From contig CALAJV010000003.1 of NCBI GenBank assembly GCA_937922805.1, forward strand, positions 186,001 to 250,000: DNA of 64,000 nt, given 5' to 3'. The stretch is from an uncultured Acidimicrobiales bacterium. GTDB taxonomy: Bacteria; Actinomycetota; Acidimicrobiia; Acidimicrobiales; SZUA-35. Position 1 is the stretch's first letter. The number at the start of each line of letters is the position of its first letter. The translations under genes were made by a program, and so were the position numbers. Below the pieces are notes generated by a model that saw only the letters and a program-made list of their open reading frames with translations, ran no database searches and was not told where the DNA came from. Positions 18,768 through 26,850 of the stretch are shown piece after piece.

Positions 18768-18887
18768 ATTTCCAGGTTACCGCCAGCTGTTCGGATCCCC
18801 GAAACGGACTTGATAGTGCCCTCTGATGCTGCAGCAACGACCGGGCCGCCAAAAGTGACGACGGTTTGGCGACTACCGTTGTTTGGC

Positions 18888-19991
18888 ATGCCCCGTAGAT
18901 TCGACACCGCGCCAGTAACGGGAAGAACCGACCGCCGAACACCAAACAACGATCGAATTCCAAGCCAGAAATTGGTGGTCGTACTCCCTTTGGTGTTCGC
19001 CCTATTGTTCGTTCTCGTGGGTTGTGGGGGTGACGGCGTCGCCAACGAGAGTGCTAGCGGCCCTACGCCGACAGCCGCTACGACTGCTTCCAGATCCTCA
19101 ACAGTTCCGCCCATTCCGGGAGATGAAATTGAGACGTCCAATCAAACCGGCACATCGGACCAGACCGATGTGTTTAATCAAGCCGACATATCGGATCAAA
19201 CCGAGACGTCCAGCCAGGGTACGGCTGGTTTAGATAATGAAGCGATCCAAGAGCCAAAATCTGGCACTCACCATGTCGTATGGGACCAGGTCTACCTAGG
19301 TCTGTGGGATGGTTCAACCTGGTCTGGGCCAGAAACAGTTTTCGATGAAGCCTGGCAGATTCCCCAGAACCTCAACTTGATACCTATCGACGGCGAATCT
19401 GCCAATCTCGATTCCGGCGGGAACGGCCCTTGCATAACGGTCGATCAGCCCGTCGCTGGCGGCGCGATTAGCGACCTCGACTGGTCGGCCCGACCACGAA
19501 CGATCTCGGAATCTCAACCAACAACAGCCCACGCTGAGACCATCGCCAAATTGCTCCAGGCCGAGGGACTTACGAATCCAAACGTTCAAATCGAGCAAGT
19601 GGTGACGGTGGACCTCGAAGGTGATGGAACCAATGAAGTTCTGATCGCGGCAACGACGCTCGGGTCGGTCGCTGCTCCAATCTCAGACGTCGGTGACTAT
19701 TCCATTGTCGCCCTCCGCCGCCTAGTCGGTGGAGAACTTCAAGAGTCTGTTCTTTCGGTCAACGCCACAACCGAGGACGATTTGACCCGGTTAGGCCCGT
19801 CGGAAGAAGGCGCTTCGGCTGTCGATCAACCACTCGCTAGATTTGAGTTCGCCGATACCGCCGATCTGAATGGCGATGGAACAATAGAAATAGTCTTGCG
19901 CTTTCAACTAGACCATGGGGCTGGCTTCCGGGTCTTTGATATCGAACAGAGTTTGACCGAGCCGTCACTGAATGTCTGGTGCGGCTGGTAG
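18888..19991 (+). CDS. predicted lipoprotein with FG-GAP-like Asp-rich motifs
   Basis: A 367-residue secreted protein, unrecognised by family. The ATG at 18888 gives a short positively charged region, a hydrophobic core and the lipobox FVLVGC (Cys46). Right after it is a linker of about five hexapeptide repeats of the type TSNQTG/TSDQTD. The C-terminal half has two Asp-rich calcium-loop-like motifs, VDLEGDGTNEVLIA and ADLNGDGTIEIVLR, the pattern of FG-GAP/VCBS blades. An upstream in-frame start at 18759 would overlap murI and place 43 residues before the signal, so it is rejected. The gene is divergent from murI with about 120 bp between starts. An envelope role is likely; the function is unknown. 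Confidence 0.75.
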   Translation: MPRRFDTAPVTGRTDRRTPNNDRIPSQKLVVVLPLVFALLFVLVGCGGDGVANESASGPTPTAATTASRSSTVPPIPGDEIETSNQTGTSDQTDVFNQADISDQTETSSQGTAGLDNEAIQEPKSGTHHVVWDQVYLGLWDGSTWSGPETVFDEAWQIPQNLNLIPIDGESANLDSGGNGPCITVDQPVAGGAISDLDWSARPRTISESQPTTAHAETIAKLLQAEGLTNPNVQIEQVVTVDLEGDGTNEVLIAATTLGSVAAPISDVGDYSIVALRRLVGGELQESVLSVNATTEDDLTRLGPSEEGASAVDQPLARFEFADTADLNGDGTIEIVLRFQLDHGAGFRVFDIEQSLTEPSLNVWCGW

Positions 19992-20072
19992 CGCTTGTTG
20001 GGTGTGGGTCTGGCGAACCACACTGAATAGGGAGACGTTCCCGACCTCTGGAGTTGGTGTCTTTGCTGTCGT

Positions 20073-20168
20073 ATGCTGACTGAACGGGCGGTAATTATTC
20101 GCCCAAAGATCTGGGTGGTGACCAACGATGGAGCGGCCGGCATGACCGGCCGTTTCTTCGCGATTTAG
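20073..20168 (+). other. candidate small RNA or 31-codon ORF with two hairpins
   Basis: Two hairpins stand in tandem: gggcg/cgccc (20086-20104) and cggccgg/ccggccg (20134-20152), the second followed by tttctt as in a terminator. An ATG at 20073 opens a 31-codon frame across both, ending in TAG at 20166-20168, but it has no ribosome-binding site. The segment could be the 3' end of the lipoprotein mRNA, a small RNA or an attenuator leader. Confidence 0.3.
20134..20158 (+). terminator. possible rho-independent terminator
   Basis: A 7-bp all-GC stem (cggccgg / ccggccg) with loop catga is followed by tttctt. It lies about 140 bp after the lipoprotein stop. The stem is strong and the T run weak. 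Confidence 0.5.
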
Positions 20169-20516
20169 CCATAATGACCAGCAACCATCTTGCGGTGTTT
20201 ATTGTCAATATGCTCCCAAGAAAACCTAAGTCATCAATCAAAGCAGAATGGATTGATCTGCCGATCCAGAGACAGCAACGACATGAATCAACAACTCGGT
20301 TGATTCATTTCTGCTGATTGACCATGAATATGCATGACTATTCGAATCGACTTCTTGTTCGTCTTCGCTGGTTCGACGAGTTCGAACCGCCTCCTTAATC
20401 TACTTTTAGGGCCAATTGCCAGCTAGTACACCTTTCGACTGGCCGAAATTGGTCGAATTTCCATTTGATTTAGCAGGTTCCTTGAACCTAGAGCCCCACA
20501 TGCCTAAGCTCGACCT

Positions 20517-21137
20517 GTGAACGGCACCGATCTTGTCCAAATTCCAGAAGCAGCTGACGCTTTTGGCATCTCGCAGGGCACGCTAAAACGTCGGCTCGAA
20601 CAAGGCGCAGTGCCCGAAGCAGTCGAAGAACACGGAACATGGACGGTTCCAAGCTCTGCGCTGAAAGCCATCTCCGAGCGGGAAGGGTGGCCGCTGGACC
20701 TCACCGGCAAACGCCTAACCGCTTCCGCTCTTCCTCAACAGCTAGACCGCTACATCTCCGAAACGATGGCAGCTCACGCTGCGGTCGTGCTGGCCAAAAC
20801 GCAGGCCGCCGCAGCTCAAGCGGCAGCCGACGATTTAAGTCGAGAACTTAGGGTCGCCCAACAAGACCTTGATGCCGAAATGGCGGAGCGGGAACGAAGT
20901 GTCCACGAACTGTCGGAGACCAAGCAAGAGGTGGTTCGACTTGAGAAAGATCTGGCAGTCAGCAACGCTCGGGTTCGAGAGGTTCGTGATCAGGTCGAAT
21001 ACGAGCGGGCTGAGCGAATTCGGATGACCGATCAAGTTATTCGGCTTGAACGAGAACGAGATGTGCTTTGGGCTTCGGTCGGTTGGTGGGGCCGCCATCG
21101 GATGCAGCGGCAACAACGTCCTAATCTGTCACCCTGA
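20517..21137 (+). CDS. HTH (MerR/excisionase-type) and coiled-coil protein
   Basis: A 206-residue protein starting at GTG, not recognised as a named family. Residues 5-60 look like a MerR/excisionase winged helix: VQIPEAADAFGISQGTLKRR, then a wing with GTWTVPSSAL. From about residue 75 to 190 it is highly charged, Ala/Glu/Arg-rich, with heptad spacing expected of a long coiled coil. It ends with a Trp-Trp and basic tail (VGWWGRHRMQRQQ). DNA binding plus oligomerisation, in the manner of Noc/RacA-like chromosome organisers, is conceivable, but this is inference from layout only. The 3' end overlaps the convergent JAMM gene by 17 bp. Confidence 0.75.
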   Translation: MNGTDLVQIPEAADAFGISQGTLKRRLEQGAVPEAVEEHGTWTVPSSALKAISEREGWPLDLTGKRLTASALPQQLDRYISETMAAHAAVVLAKTQAAAAQAAADDLSRELRVAQQDLDAEMAERERSVHELSETKQEVVRLEKDLAVSNARVREVRDQVEYERAERIRMTDQVIRLERERDVLWASVGWWGRHRMQRQQRPNLSP

Positions 21138-21537
21138 TCGATTCAGCCTGCACGTGGCCGTCCTCGATCGTGTAGCTTCTGACCTCGGGGTGAGTTGACG
21201 CTAATCCTACGATCACCCAGTGCCATGAGAACGGAATAAGCGGATGGCGCGCCCGGTCAATGTCAACCGGTGATGGAAACGCTCGACCCGCTGGATGAGA
21301 ATGCATGATTCCCACCACGTCCAGTCCGTAACCACTAGCTCTGGCTGTCGCCTCGGCATACTGAATCGGATCTAAAGTGTATTCAGTCGGCGACGCGTCG
21401 CTATTTCCGATTGACACGAACCGATCTATTCGATTGTTGGATTCCGCTCCGAATAGAATCCCGCACGCTTCCAACGGATAGGTCGCTATCGCCTCGGCGA
21501 CCATGGCAGCCCAGATCTCGCTCGACAGTTTGATCAC
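21121..21537 (-). CDS. JAMM/MPN-domain (M67 family) metallopeptidase
   Basis: A 138-residue stand-alone JAB1/MPN+ domain. Zinc motif complete: Glu23 in PLEACGILFG, then His79-x-His81-Pro, Ser89 and Asp92 (HxHPx6-SxxD). In mycobacteria the relative Mec cleaves cysteine from the sulfur carrier CysO during cysteine synthesis, and its gene lies beside cysO and cysM. Neither is near here, so the substrate is open; removal of a ubiquitin-like sulfur carrier's C-terminal adduct is the family expectation. The gene overlaps the convergent HTH/coiled-coil gene by 17 bp and is divergent from smpB. Confidence 0.88.
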   Translation of the reverse strand: MIKLSSEIWAAMVAEAIATYPLEACGILFGAESNNRIDRFVSIGNSDASPTEYTLDPIQYAEATARASGYGLDVVGIMHSHPAGRAFPSPVDIDRARHPLIPFSWHWVIVGLASTHPEVRSYTIEDGHVQAESIRVTD

Positions 21538-21712
21538 CTAAGGTTGCTTCCTCTCCGGACCTTTCGTTGGCTGCACACACAAATTGCAGCTTCTTTTACT
21601 AGCGACCTTGTAGCTGGGACAGGTCCATCGGACTTCGATTCAGTACCTACCCATGTGACGCAGCCACTAATAAGCCTGCAGCGCACCGATACGGAAATGG
21701 TAGCCTCATGAT

Positions 21713-22174
21713 ATGGCCGTCAAGATGGTCGCCGTCAACAAGCAGGCGAAACGAAACTACGAGATTTCAGAGACGTTCGAAGCCGGGCTTGTGCTACACG
21801 GCAGCGAGGTCAAGGCTCTTCGAGAGTCAAAAGTTCAAATCTCTGACGCCTACGCTCGATTCGAGAACGGTGAGCTTTGGCTTGTCAGCTTCCACATCTC
21901 GCAATACACCAAAGCCAGCACTCATCGGCGTCCAGAACCGACTCGGAAGCGAAAGCTCCTCATGCATCGAGCCGAACTCGATCGCCTCTTCTCTAAAACT
22001 GAGCAAGACCGACTAACGCTGGTTCCGCTGTCGCTTTACTTCAAGGACGGACGAGCAAAACTCGAGCTTGGCCTAGGACGAGGGCGAAAGACAGTCGATA
22101 AGCGGCAGCTCATAGCAAAACGCGACGCCGACCGTGAAGCCCGACGTGAGCTGGCTCAGCGTTCGAAACGGTAG
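21713..22174 (+). CDS. smpB: SsrA-binding protein SmpB
   Basis: A 153-residue OB-fold RNA-binding protein that brings tmRNA into stalled ribosomes for trans-translation. Typical segments are NKQAKRNYEISETFEAGLVL, GSEVKALRESKVQI, DAYARFENGELWL, PLSLYFKDGRAKLELGLGRG and the basic C-terminal tail KRDADREARRE that mimics the missing mRNA-tRNA pair. The tmRNA gene lies 173 bp downstream on the same strand, a common arrangement. Confidence 0.97.
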   Translation: MAVKMVAVNKQAKRNYEISETFEAGLVLHGSEVKALRESKVQISDAYARFENGELWLVSFHISQYTKASTHRRPEPTRKRKLLMHRAELDRLFSKTEQDRLTLVPLSLYFKDGRAKLELGLGRGRKTVDKRQLIAKRDADREARRELAQRSKR

Positions 22175-22347
22175 GGATCCACTATCTGAGCTCGCGCTCA
22201 GCAATAATCATCAATCCCGGTGCGGTTTGTGGCTGTACACTAGACAGTTGGGGCCTACGGTTCCCGTTGCTCCTTGACAGCTGAATGATCTTCAAACCAT
22301 CGTGACAAAATGATGATTGAAATTGTCTCCAACCTCTGAGAATTCTC

Positions 22348-22737
22348 GGGGCTGATCGGTTTCGACGTCGAGACGAGAAGTCGTTTGTGCGACCCGAGTT
22401 ACTCAGACTCGTAAAACGGGGTTTAATCAGAAGCGCCAATAAGGCTGACTTCGCTCTTGCTGCCTAGTTTTTAGGTAAGTACAGAGGAAAACTGCGAGCC
22501 GTGAGGCCACGCGGGGTCGAATCATCGCAACCCGGCAACAGAAGCGAGGATGGACGGCGAGAAAGACCGCTGACAGCTGGCAAAGACCGCTGACTTTTAG
22601 GAAAGACTAGACGGCGAAAAAGCTCTCGAGCTTTTACTCGACCCGGCGATCGGCAGCCGCAACGCCGACACTCGGGAATGGTCGTAGCGTGAGCGGTAAC
22701 TCCTCGACGGACGGGGGTTCGATTCCCCCCAGCTCCA
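22348..22737 (+). ncRNA. ssrA: transfer-messenger RNA (tmRNA)
   Basis: The 5' end ggggctgatcggtttcgac and the 3' end cagctcca close an alanine-like acceptor arm that keeps the G3-U70 wobble. The T arm is gggggttcgattccccc. The tag frame is at 22435-22467: GCC AAT AAG GCT GAC TTC GCT CTT GCT GCC TAG, giving ANKADFALAA, with the resume codon inferred from the alanine start and the E. coli-like distance from the 5' end. CCA is not encoded (the genome reads ACTA). With SmpB it rescues stalled ribosomes and marks the product for ClpP-type proteases. Confidence 0.95.
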
Positions 22738-22965
22738 CTAGATTCATCCGAACCTGAACTTGGGTTCGATGTAGAAATTACCGTCGTTTAACCAACCTTG
22801 GTTTGAAACCAGCGTGATCTTGCCGCTCGCCCGAAGCAGAGCCGCTAGATTAGGCGGCTTAGTCGTTCCCTCATTTGATCTTTGCCATCGTTTTGTCTCC
22901 GCTCATTAGCGGAATACTGGTAGAGCGCGTTGTACCGGGCTCTAAAACGGTGCAAGCTAGAGGCA

Positions 22966-24246
22966 ATGGCTACAAATGGGTCGAGACACGACGAACGGCG
23001 GACGCTGGCTATCAGTGCTGGCCTCGTTGCTGGTCTCGCCACTGCTCTAATAATCAGCGGTGTGATTTGGGCTAACAGCGCCCCGGCCGAAACTGTGACC
23101 GGTGAAAACGAGACAGCAAGCGGCGCTGTTCAGGTAGCCGACCTCACTGCTGGCAGCTGCGTCCAGCTCGATGGCGCAACCCCGGTTGGGGTTACGGTTG
23201 TGGATTGCGATAGCCCTCACGATGCCGAAATCACCAACGTCCTCGACTATCGAGAAGACGATATATACCCGGGCGGACCAACCCTAAGTCAGTGGGCTAG
23301 CGAGACTTGCGAAGACTCGGCTGAAACCTACATTGACGCCGACATACTCGATACCACATTGGTGGAGACAATGTTGGTGCCAACCGAGGGGGCCTGGGAT
23401 CTAGGTGATCGGACAATCGCCTGCTACGTGGCTGACTTCAATGGCTCTCCATTGCAGGTCTCGGTCAAAGGCAAGGGCAATGAGTTCCCGCGGCAGCAAG
23501 TAGTAATTGTGTCGCGGCTCCAAGTCGGCGATTGCTTCGTGCCCGATGGCGATACCGAGCCATACCGGCTTAACAGCAACAGCAAAGTTCGGATTGTAGA
23601 TTGTTCCGATCCGTTCTCAGGAATGGTGTTCGGACGAGACTCGCTCGAAGGCGAACCAGGCATCGATTTTCCCGGCACCGAAGAGCTAAAGGGGCTGACC
23701 GGGGACCGTTGCAGCGAAAAGTTTCGCGAGCATTTCAGTGTGGACTCGTCTGGATTCAACTATCACTACTTTCGGCCAAGCAAGCAGAGTTGGGATGCCA
23801 ATGATCGTTCGATCATGTGCTCGATCCTGGACGAAAATCCAATAGTTGGAGGCTTCGACGCCGCTGACTATCAACTCTTCTTCGAACTTGCGCCAGGCAC
23901 ATGTTTCAACCTTGGGCCGGAAGAGACCTACGACAGCATCAGAATTACTGACATGGTTCTGCCCGTCGACTGCAACATCTCCCATGCCGGGCAAATGATT
24001 GGATCGGGCACCCTCGAAGCTGGACCAACCGAAGCGATCCCGACCGAGGGAGTCAAAGAGATTGCCGAACAACGATGCGAAATCAGCTACACCGATTTCA
24101 TGGGCTTTGCCCCGTTCGAGAGCAGCTATGACACATTCCCGTTTTGGTATCCAAGCGATGCCGATTGGCTAACAGGCGACCGTCGCTTTGCATGCGCCTT
24201 CATTGGACCTGATCTTCCCGACGCCTCTCTACAGGGCCAGACCTAG
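22966..24246 (+). CDS. membrane-anchored protein with three Septum_form-like repeats
   Basis: A 426-residue protein from the ATG at 22966, preceded by AGAGGC; an earlier in-frame start at 22930 is less likely. A short basic N-terminus and one hydrophobic segment (about residues 18-38) anchor it in the membrane. Outside, three tandem copies of about 120 residues each begin with a G-x-C-(F/V) turn (LTAGSCVQL, VGDCFVPD, PGTCFNLG), pass a VDC motif (VVDCDSPHDAEI, IVDCSDPFSG, PVDCNISHAG) and end with W-x-GDR-x-(I/F)-(M/A)-C (WDLGDRTIACY, WDANDRSIMCS, WLTGDRRFACA). This is the pattern of Pfam Septum_form domains, common in actinobacterial envelope proteins. Each copy probably has two disulfides. 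Role in septation is implied only by the family name. Confidence 0.8.
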   Translation: MATNGSRHDERRTLAISAGLVAGLATALIISGVIWANSAPAETVTGENETASGAVQVADLTAGSCVQLDGATPVGVTVVDCDSPHDAEITNVLDYREDDIYPGGPTLSQWASETCEDSAETYIDADILDTTLVETMLVPTEGAWDLGDRTIACYVADFNGSPLQVSVKGKGNEFPRQQVVIVSRLQVGDCFVPDGDTEPYRLNSNSKVRIVDCSDPFSGMVFGRDSLEGEPGIDFPGTEELKGLTGDRCSEKFREHFSVDSSGFNYHYFRPSKQSWDANDRSIMCSILDENPIVGGFDAADYQLFFELAPGTCFNLGPEETYDSIRITDMVLPVDCNISHAGQMIGSGTLEAGPTEAIPTEGVKEIAEQRCEISYTDFMGFAPFESSYDTFPFWYPSDADWLTGDRRFACAFIGPDLPDASLQGQT

Positions 24247-24324
24247 CCCTCGAGCGCTCTGACAGCCTGTTCCGTTCGGCCTGCTAGGTTTCTGGATATG
24301 CACGCTCGTTGACCGTTCGAGTGG

Positions 24325-25179
24325 CTAAGAAAAATCCGGTTCATCCCAAAATGGGAAGGCGTCTGGTGTGTCTTGTGATGGTTTAAGCGTCCACTCCGGC
24401 TCTCTTTTCTCCAGAAAGCTCGTAACTCCTTCGTGAGCATCATTTAGCTGACCAAGCGCCTGGATTGCTCTCGAATCAGCCCGGTGAGCCATCATTGGAT
24501 GATCGAACGTTAGGCCCCGCCACAGCATTTGACGAGTCAACGCCACCGAGACAGGGGCTCCCTTGATAGCTATTTCTGATGCGATGTTGTTGGCCCGAAC
24601 GAGAAGTTCATCGCCAGGCACCATCTCGACTAACCCGCCTCGCTCCGCCTCAGCAGCGTCAAAGACCCGCCCGGAAAAACACCACCGGGTTGCTTGACTG
24701 ATACCAACCAAACGCGGAAGAAACCACGAGGAGCAGGCTTCAGGTACGATCCCTCGCTGGGCGAAGACGAAACCGATTCGGGCGGTGTCGGCGGCCAACC
24801 GAATGTCCATCGGCAGGGTCATAGTTATACCAACGCCGACCGCAGGACCATTAATGGCAGCGATGATTGGCTTTGTAAGCTGAAAGATCCGCAAGCTGAC
24901 CCGCCCTCCGCCATCACGATGAACGGCCTCCGGGTCACGACCACGAGCCTCGGCATCGAACGTGCCGCCTCCGGATCCCAAGTCAGCGCCGGCACAAAAA
25001 CCGCGTCCCGACCCAGTCACGATGACGGCACGAACATCATCATCAGCATCAATCTGATCGAATACCGATAGCAGTTCATGTTGCATCGTTCCGTTGAAGG
25101 CATTTAGCCGATCAGGGCGATTCAACGTAATGGTGGCAACGTAGTTCTCGACAGCGTAGTCAATGGTCTCAAAGCTCAT
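24325..25179 (-). CDS. enoyl-CoA hydratase/isomerase (crotonase) family protein
   Basis: A 284-residue crotonase-fold protein. The N-terminal strand VATITLNRPDRLNAFNGTMQ is followed by the first oxyanion segment GRGFCAGADLGSGGG and the second, INGPAVGVGITMTLPMDIRLAA. At the catalytic helix it has GIVPEACSSWFLPRLVG, keeping a Glu in the position of one catalytic acid (PEACSSW is typical of the 1,2-epoxyphenylacetyl-CoA isomerase/EchA branch). Family members hydrate or isomerise enoyl-CoA esters in beta-oxidation and aromatic or steroid degradation. It stands alone, convergent with the Septum_form gene. Confidence 0.92.
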   Translation of the reverse strand: MSFETIDYAVENYVATITLNRPDRLNAFNGTMQHELLSVFDQIDADDDVRAVIVTGSGRGFCAGADLGSGGGTFDAEARGRDPEAVHRDGGGRVSLRIFQLTKPIIAAINGPAVGVGITMTLPMDIRLAADTARIGFVFAQRGIVPEACSSWFLPRLVGISQATRWCFSGRVFDAAEAERGGLVEMVPGDELLVRANNIASEIAIKGAPVSVALTRQMLWRGLTFDHPMMAHRADSRAIQALGQLNDAHEGVTSFLEKREPEWTLKPSQDTPDAFPFWDEPDFS

Positions 25180-25281
25180 TACATGTGTTTACTACGCCAA
25201 CAACCGACCGTCTAAATACAACGGTACGCCTCAACCAAGGATCAAATCAGCAAATGCTGACTGACACCTCGAGCTTGCGAG

Positions 25282-26820
25282 TCAGGCCATGAGCTGATCG
25301 ATTGCTTGGATCTGCGATTTAGGCCGCTCCATCCATTGGCTCTCATAGTCGAAACGGTCCCACATCGACTCTAAACGTTCGCCGTTGACCATCAAGTCAA
25401 TCGATTGCCCTCCGACCAGAGCCGGGTGAGAGTGCCCACAAGCGTGAGCCAACTGGACAAGCTCGTAGCGGAGGTTCTTAATGTAGTTCGCAGTCCGAAC
25501 CGATTTGTCAGTCGGGTCTAGGCCTCGGGTTAACCACGTTGAATGTGTTGCCACACCAGTTGGACAATGGCCGGTATGGCACTCCTGAGCCTGGATGCAA
25601 CCAACCGCTAACATCGCCTCGCGAGCGACGTTGATGATATCTACGCCTAATCCCATGGCAACGAGCGCTTCGGTAGGAAAGCCGAGCTTACCAGAGCCCA
25701 CCCACACCACTTTGTTGTGCAGGTTTCGTTGGGCGAACGTTCGGTATACCTCGGCGAACCCTAGGCGAAACGGCAACGATACATGGTCGCTAAAGGCGAG
25801 CGGCGCAGCCCCCGTGCCTCCCTCTCCCCCATCGATGGCGATAAAATCCGGACCCCGCTGGGTTGATTGCATTTCGTCGGCGAGCTCGGCCCAGAATTGA
25901 CGATCCCCTACGGCAGACTTTATTCCGACTGGTACACCCGTCTCGGCCGCTACCAGTTCAACGAAGTCGATCATGGTTGCAATCGAGTCGAATGCGGTAT
26001 GGAACGCTGGACTGTTGACCGTTTTTCCCGCTTCAACCCCGCGGGCTGCTGCAATCTCGGCGGTGACCTTGCTGCCAGGCAGAACGCCGCCAAGGCCTGG
26101 CTTCGCTCCCTGACTGAGTTTGATCTCAATCGCCCGAACCGGCCTTGATTGGACCTGGGCAATAGCGTGGTCCAAAGAGAACTTCCCATCCGAGGTTCTG
26201 ACGCCGAAATAGCCCGTTCCGAACTGAAATACTAAATCGCCGCCATGCCCATGATGGTCGCTTATTCCACCCTCACCAGTGTTGTGTAAACACCCAGCCA
26301 AGGCCGCCCCCTTATTGAGCGCTATCACCGCTCGGGCCGACAGGGATCCAAAGCTCATAGCCGAGATGTTGACTACCGAATTCGGACGAAAAGCCTTCTC
26401 GCGATCTCGCCACTCTCCCAAGACCTTCGCCACCGGCAGGTGGGACGGGTCGACCGAGGCTCCGTCCGATGGCTCGACGTTTCGATTTCCGCTACCAGGT
26501 TGATACGGGAATGGGCTGTGGCGGACAATCACATACTGTGGGTCATCCATTTTGTTGTCGGTGCCAAACCCGAAGTACTGGTTCTCCTTTTTGGCCGTGG
26601 CATAAACCCATCGACGCTGGTCTCGGCTAAAGGGACGTTCCTCATCGTTGTCGGTAACAATGTATTGCCGTAGTTCCGGTCCCAGCCTTTCAAGCAGGTA
26701 GCGCAGTCGTCCTACAAGCGGAAAATTCCGTCGAATGGCGTGTTTTCGCTGTACGACATCAATTACTGCTAATACGAGGAGAATTAGGCCAACAACGGCA
26801 CCCAGAATCAACCATGTCAT
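25282..26820 (-). CDS. membrane-anchored FMN-binding glutamate synthase-family protein
   Basis: A 512-residue protein with one N-terminal membrane segment (residues 3-22) and then a single glutamate-synthase barrel domain without the glutaminase domain. Visible motifs: NISAMSFGSLSARAVIAL (FMN phosphate region), HNTGEGGISDHH, EIKLSQGAKPGLGG, IAIDGGEGGTGAAP and the [3Fe-4S] cysteine cluster CIQAQECHTGHCPTG. In full GOGAT this domain makes glutamate from 2-oxoglutarate and ammonia; the stand-alone form is widespread and its true substrate is mostly unproved. The membrane anchor suggests electron transfer with the respiratory chain, which is inference. It is divergent from azlC with a 30-bp gap. 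Confidence 0.9.
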   Translation of the reverse strand: MTWLILGAVVGLILLVLAVIDVVQRKHAIRRNFPLVGRLRYLLERLGPELRQYIVTDNDEERPFSRDQRRWVYATAKKENQYFGFGTDNKMDDPQYVIVRHSPFPYQPGSGNRNVEPSDGASVDPSHLPVAKVLGEWRDREKAFRPNSVVNISAMSFGSLSARAVIALNKGAALAGCLHNTGEGGISDHHGHGGDLVFQFGTGYFGVRTSDGKFSLDHAIAQVQSRPVRAIEIKLSQGAKPGLGGVLPGSKVTAEIAAARGVEAGKTVNSPAFHTAFDSIATMIDFVELVAAETGVPVGIKSAVGDRQFWAELADEMQSTQRGPDFIAIDGGEGGTGAAPLAFSDHVSLPFRLGFAEVYRTFAQRNLHNKVVWVGSGKLGFPTEALVAMGLGVDIINVAREAMLAVGCIQAQECHTGHCPTGVATHSTWLTRGLDPTDKSVRTANYIKNLRYELVQLAHACGHSHPALVGGQSIDLMVNGERLESMWDRFDYESQWMERPKSQIQAIDQLMA

Positions 26821-26850
26821 TGTGGCACCATAGCCCGGTAGGTTCGCTCA

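Larger units (their letters stand above)
19992..20516. other. 525-bp intergenic region with a structured segment
   Basis: No long ORF fits here. The notable part is 20073-20160, described separately. The remainder (20170-20516) is comparatively AT-rich and should hold the promoter of the HTH/coiled-coil gene. No tRNA-like or known riboswitch pattern was recognised. Confidence 0.5.
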
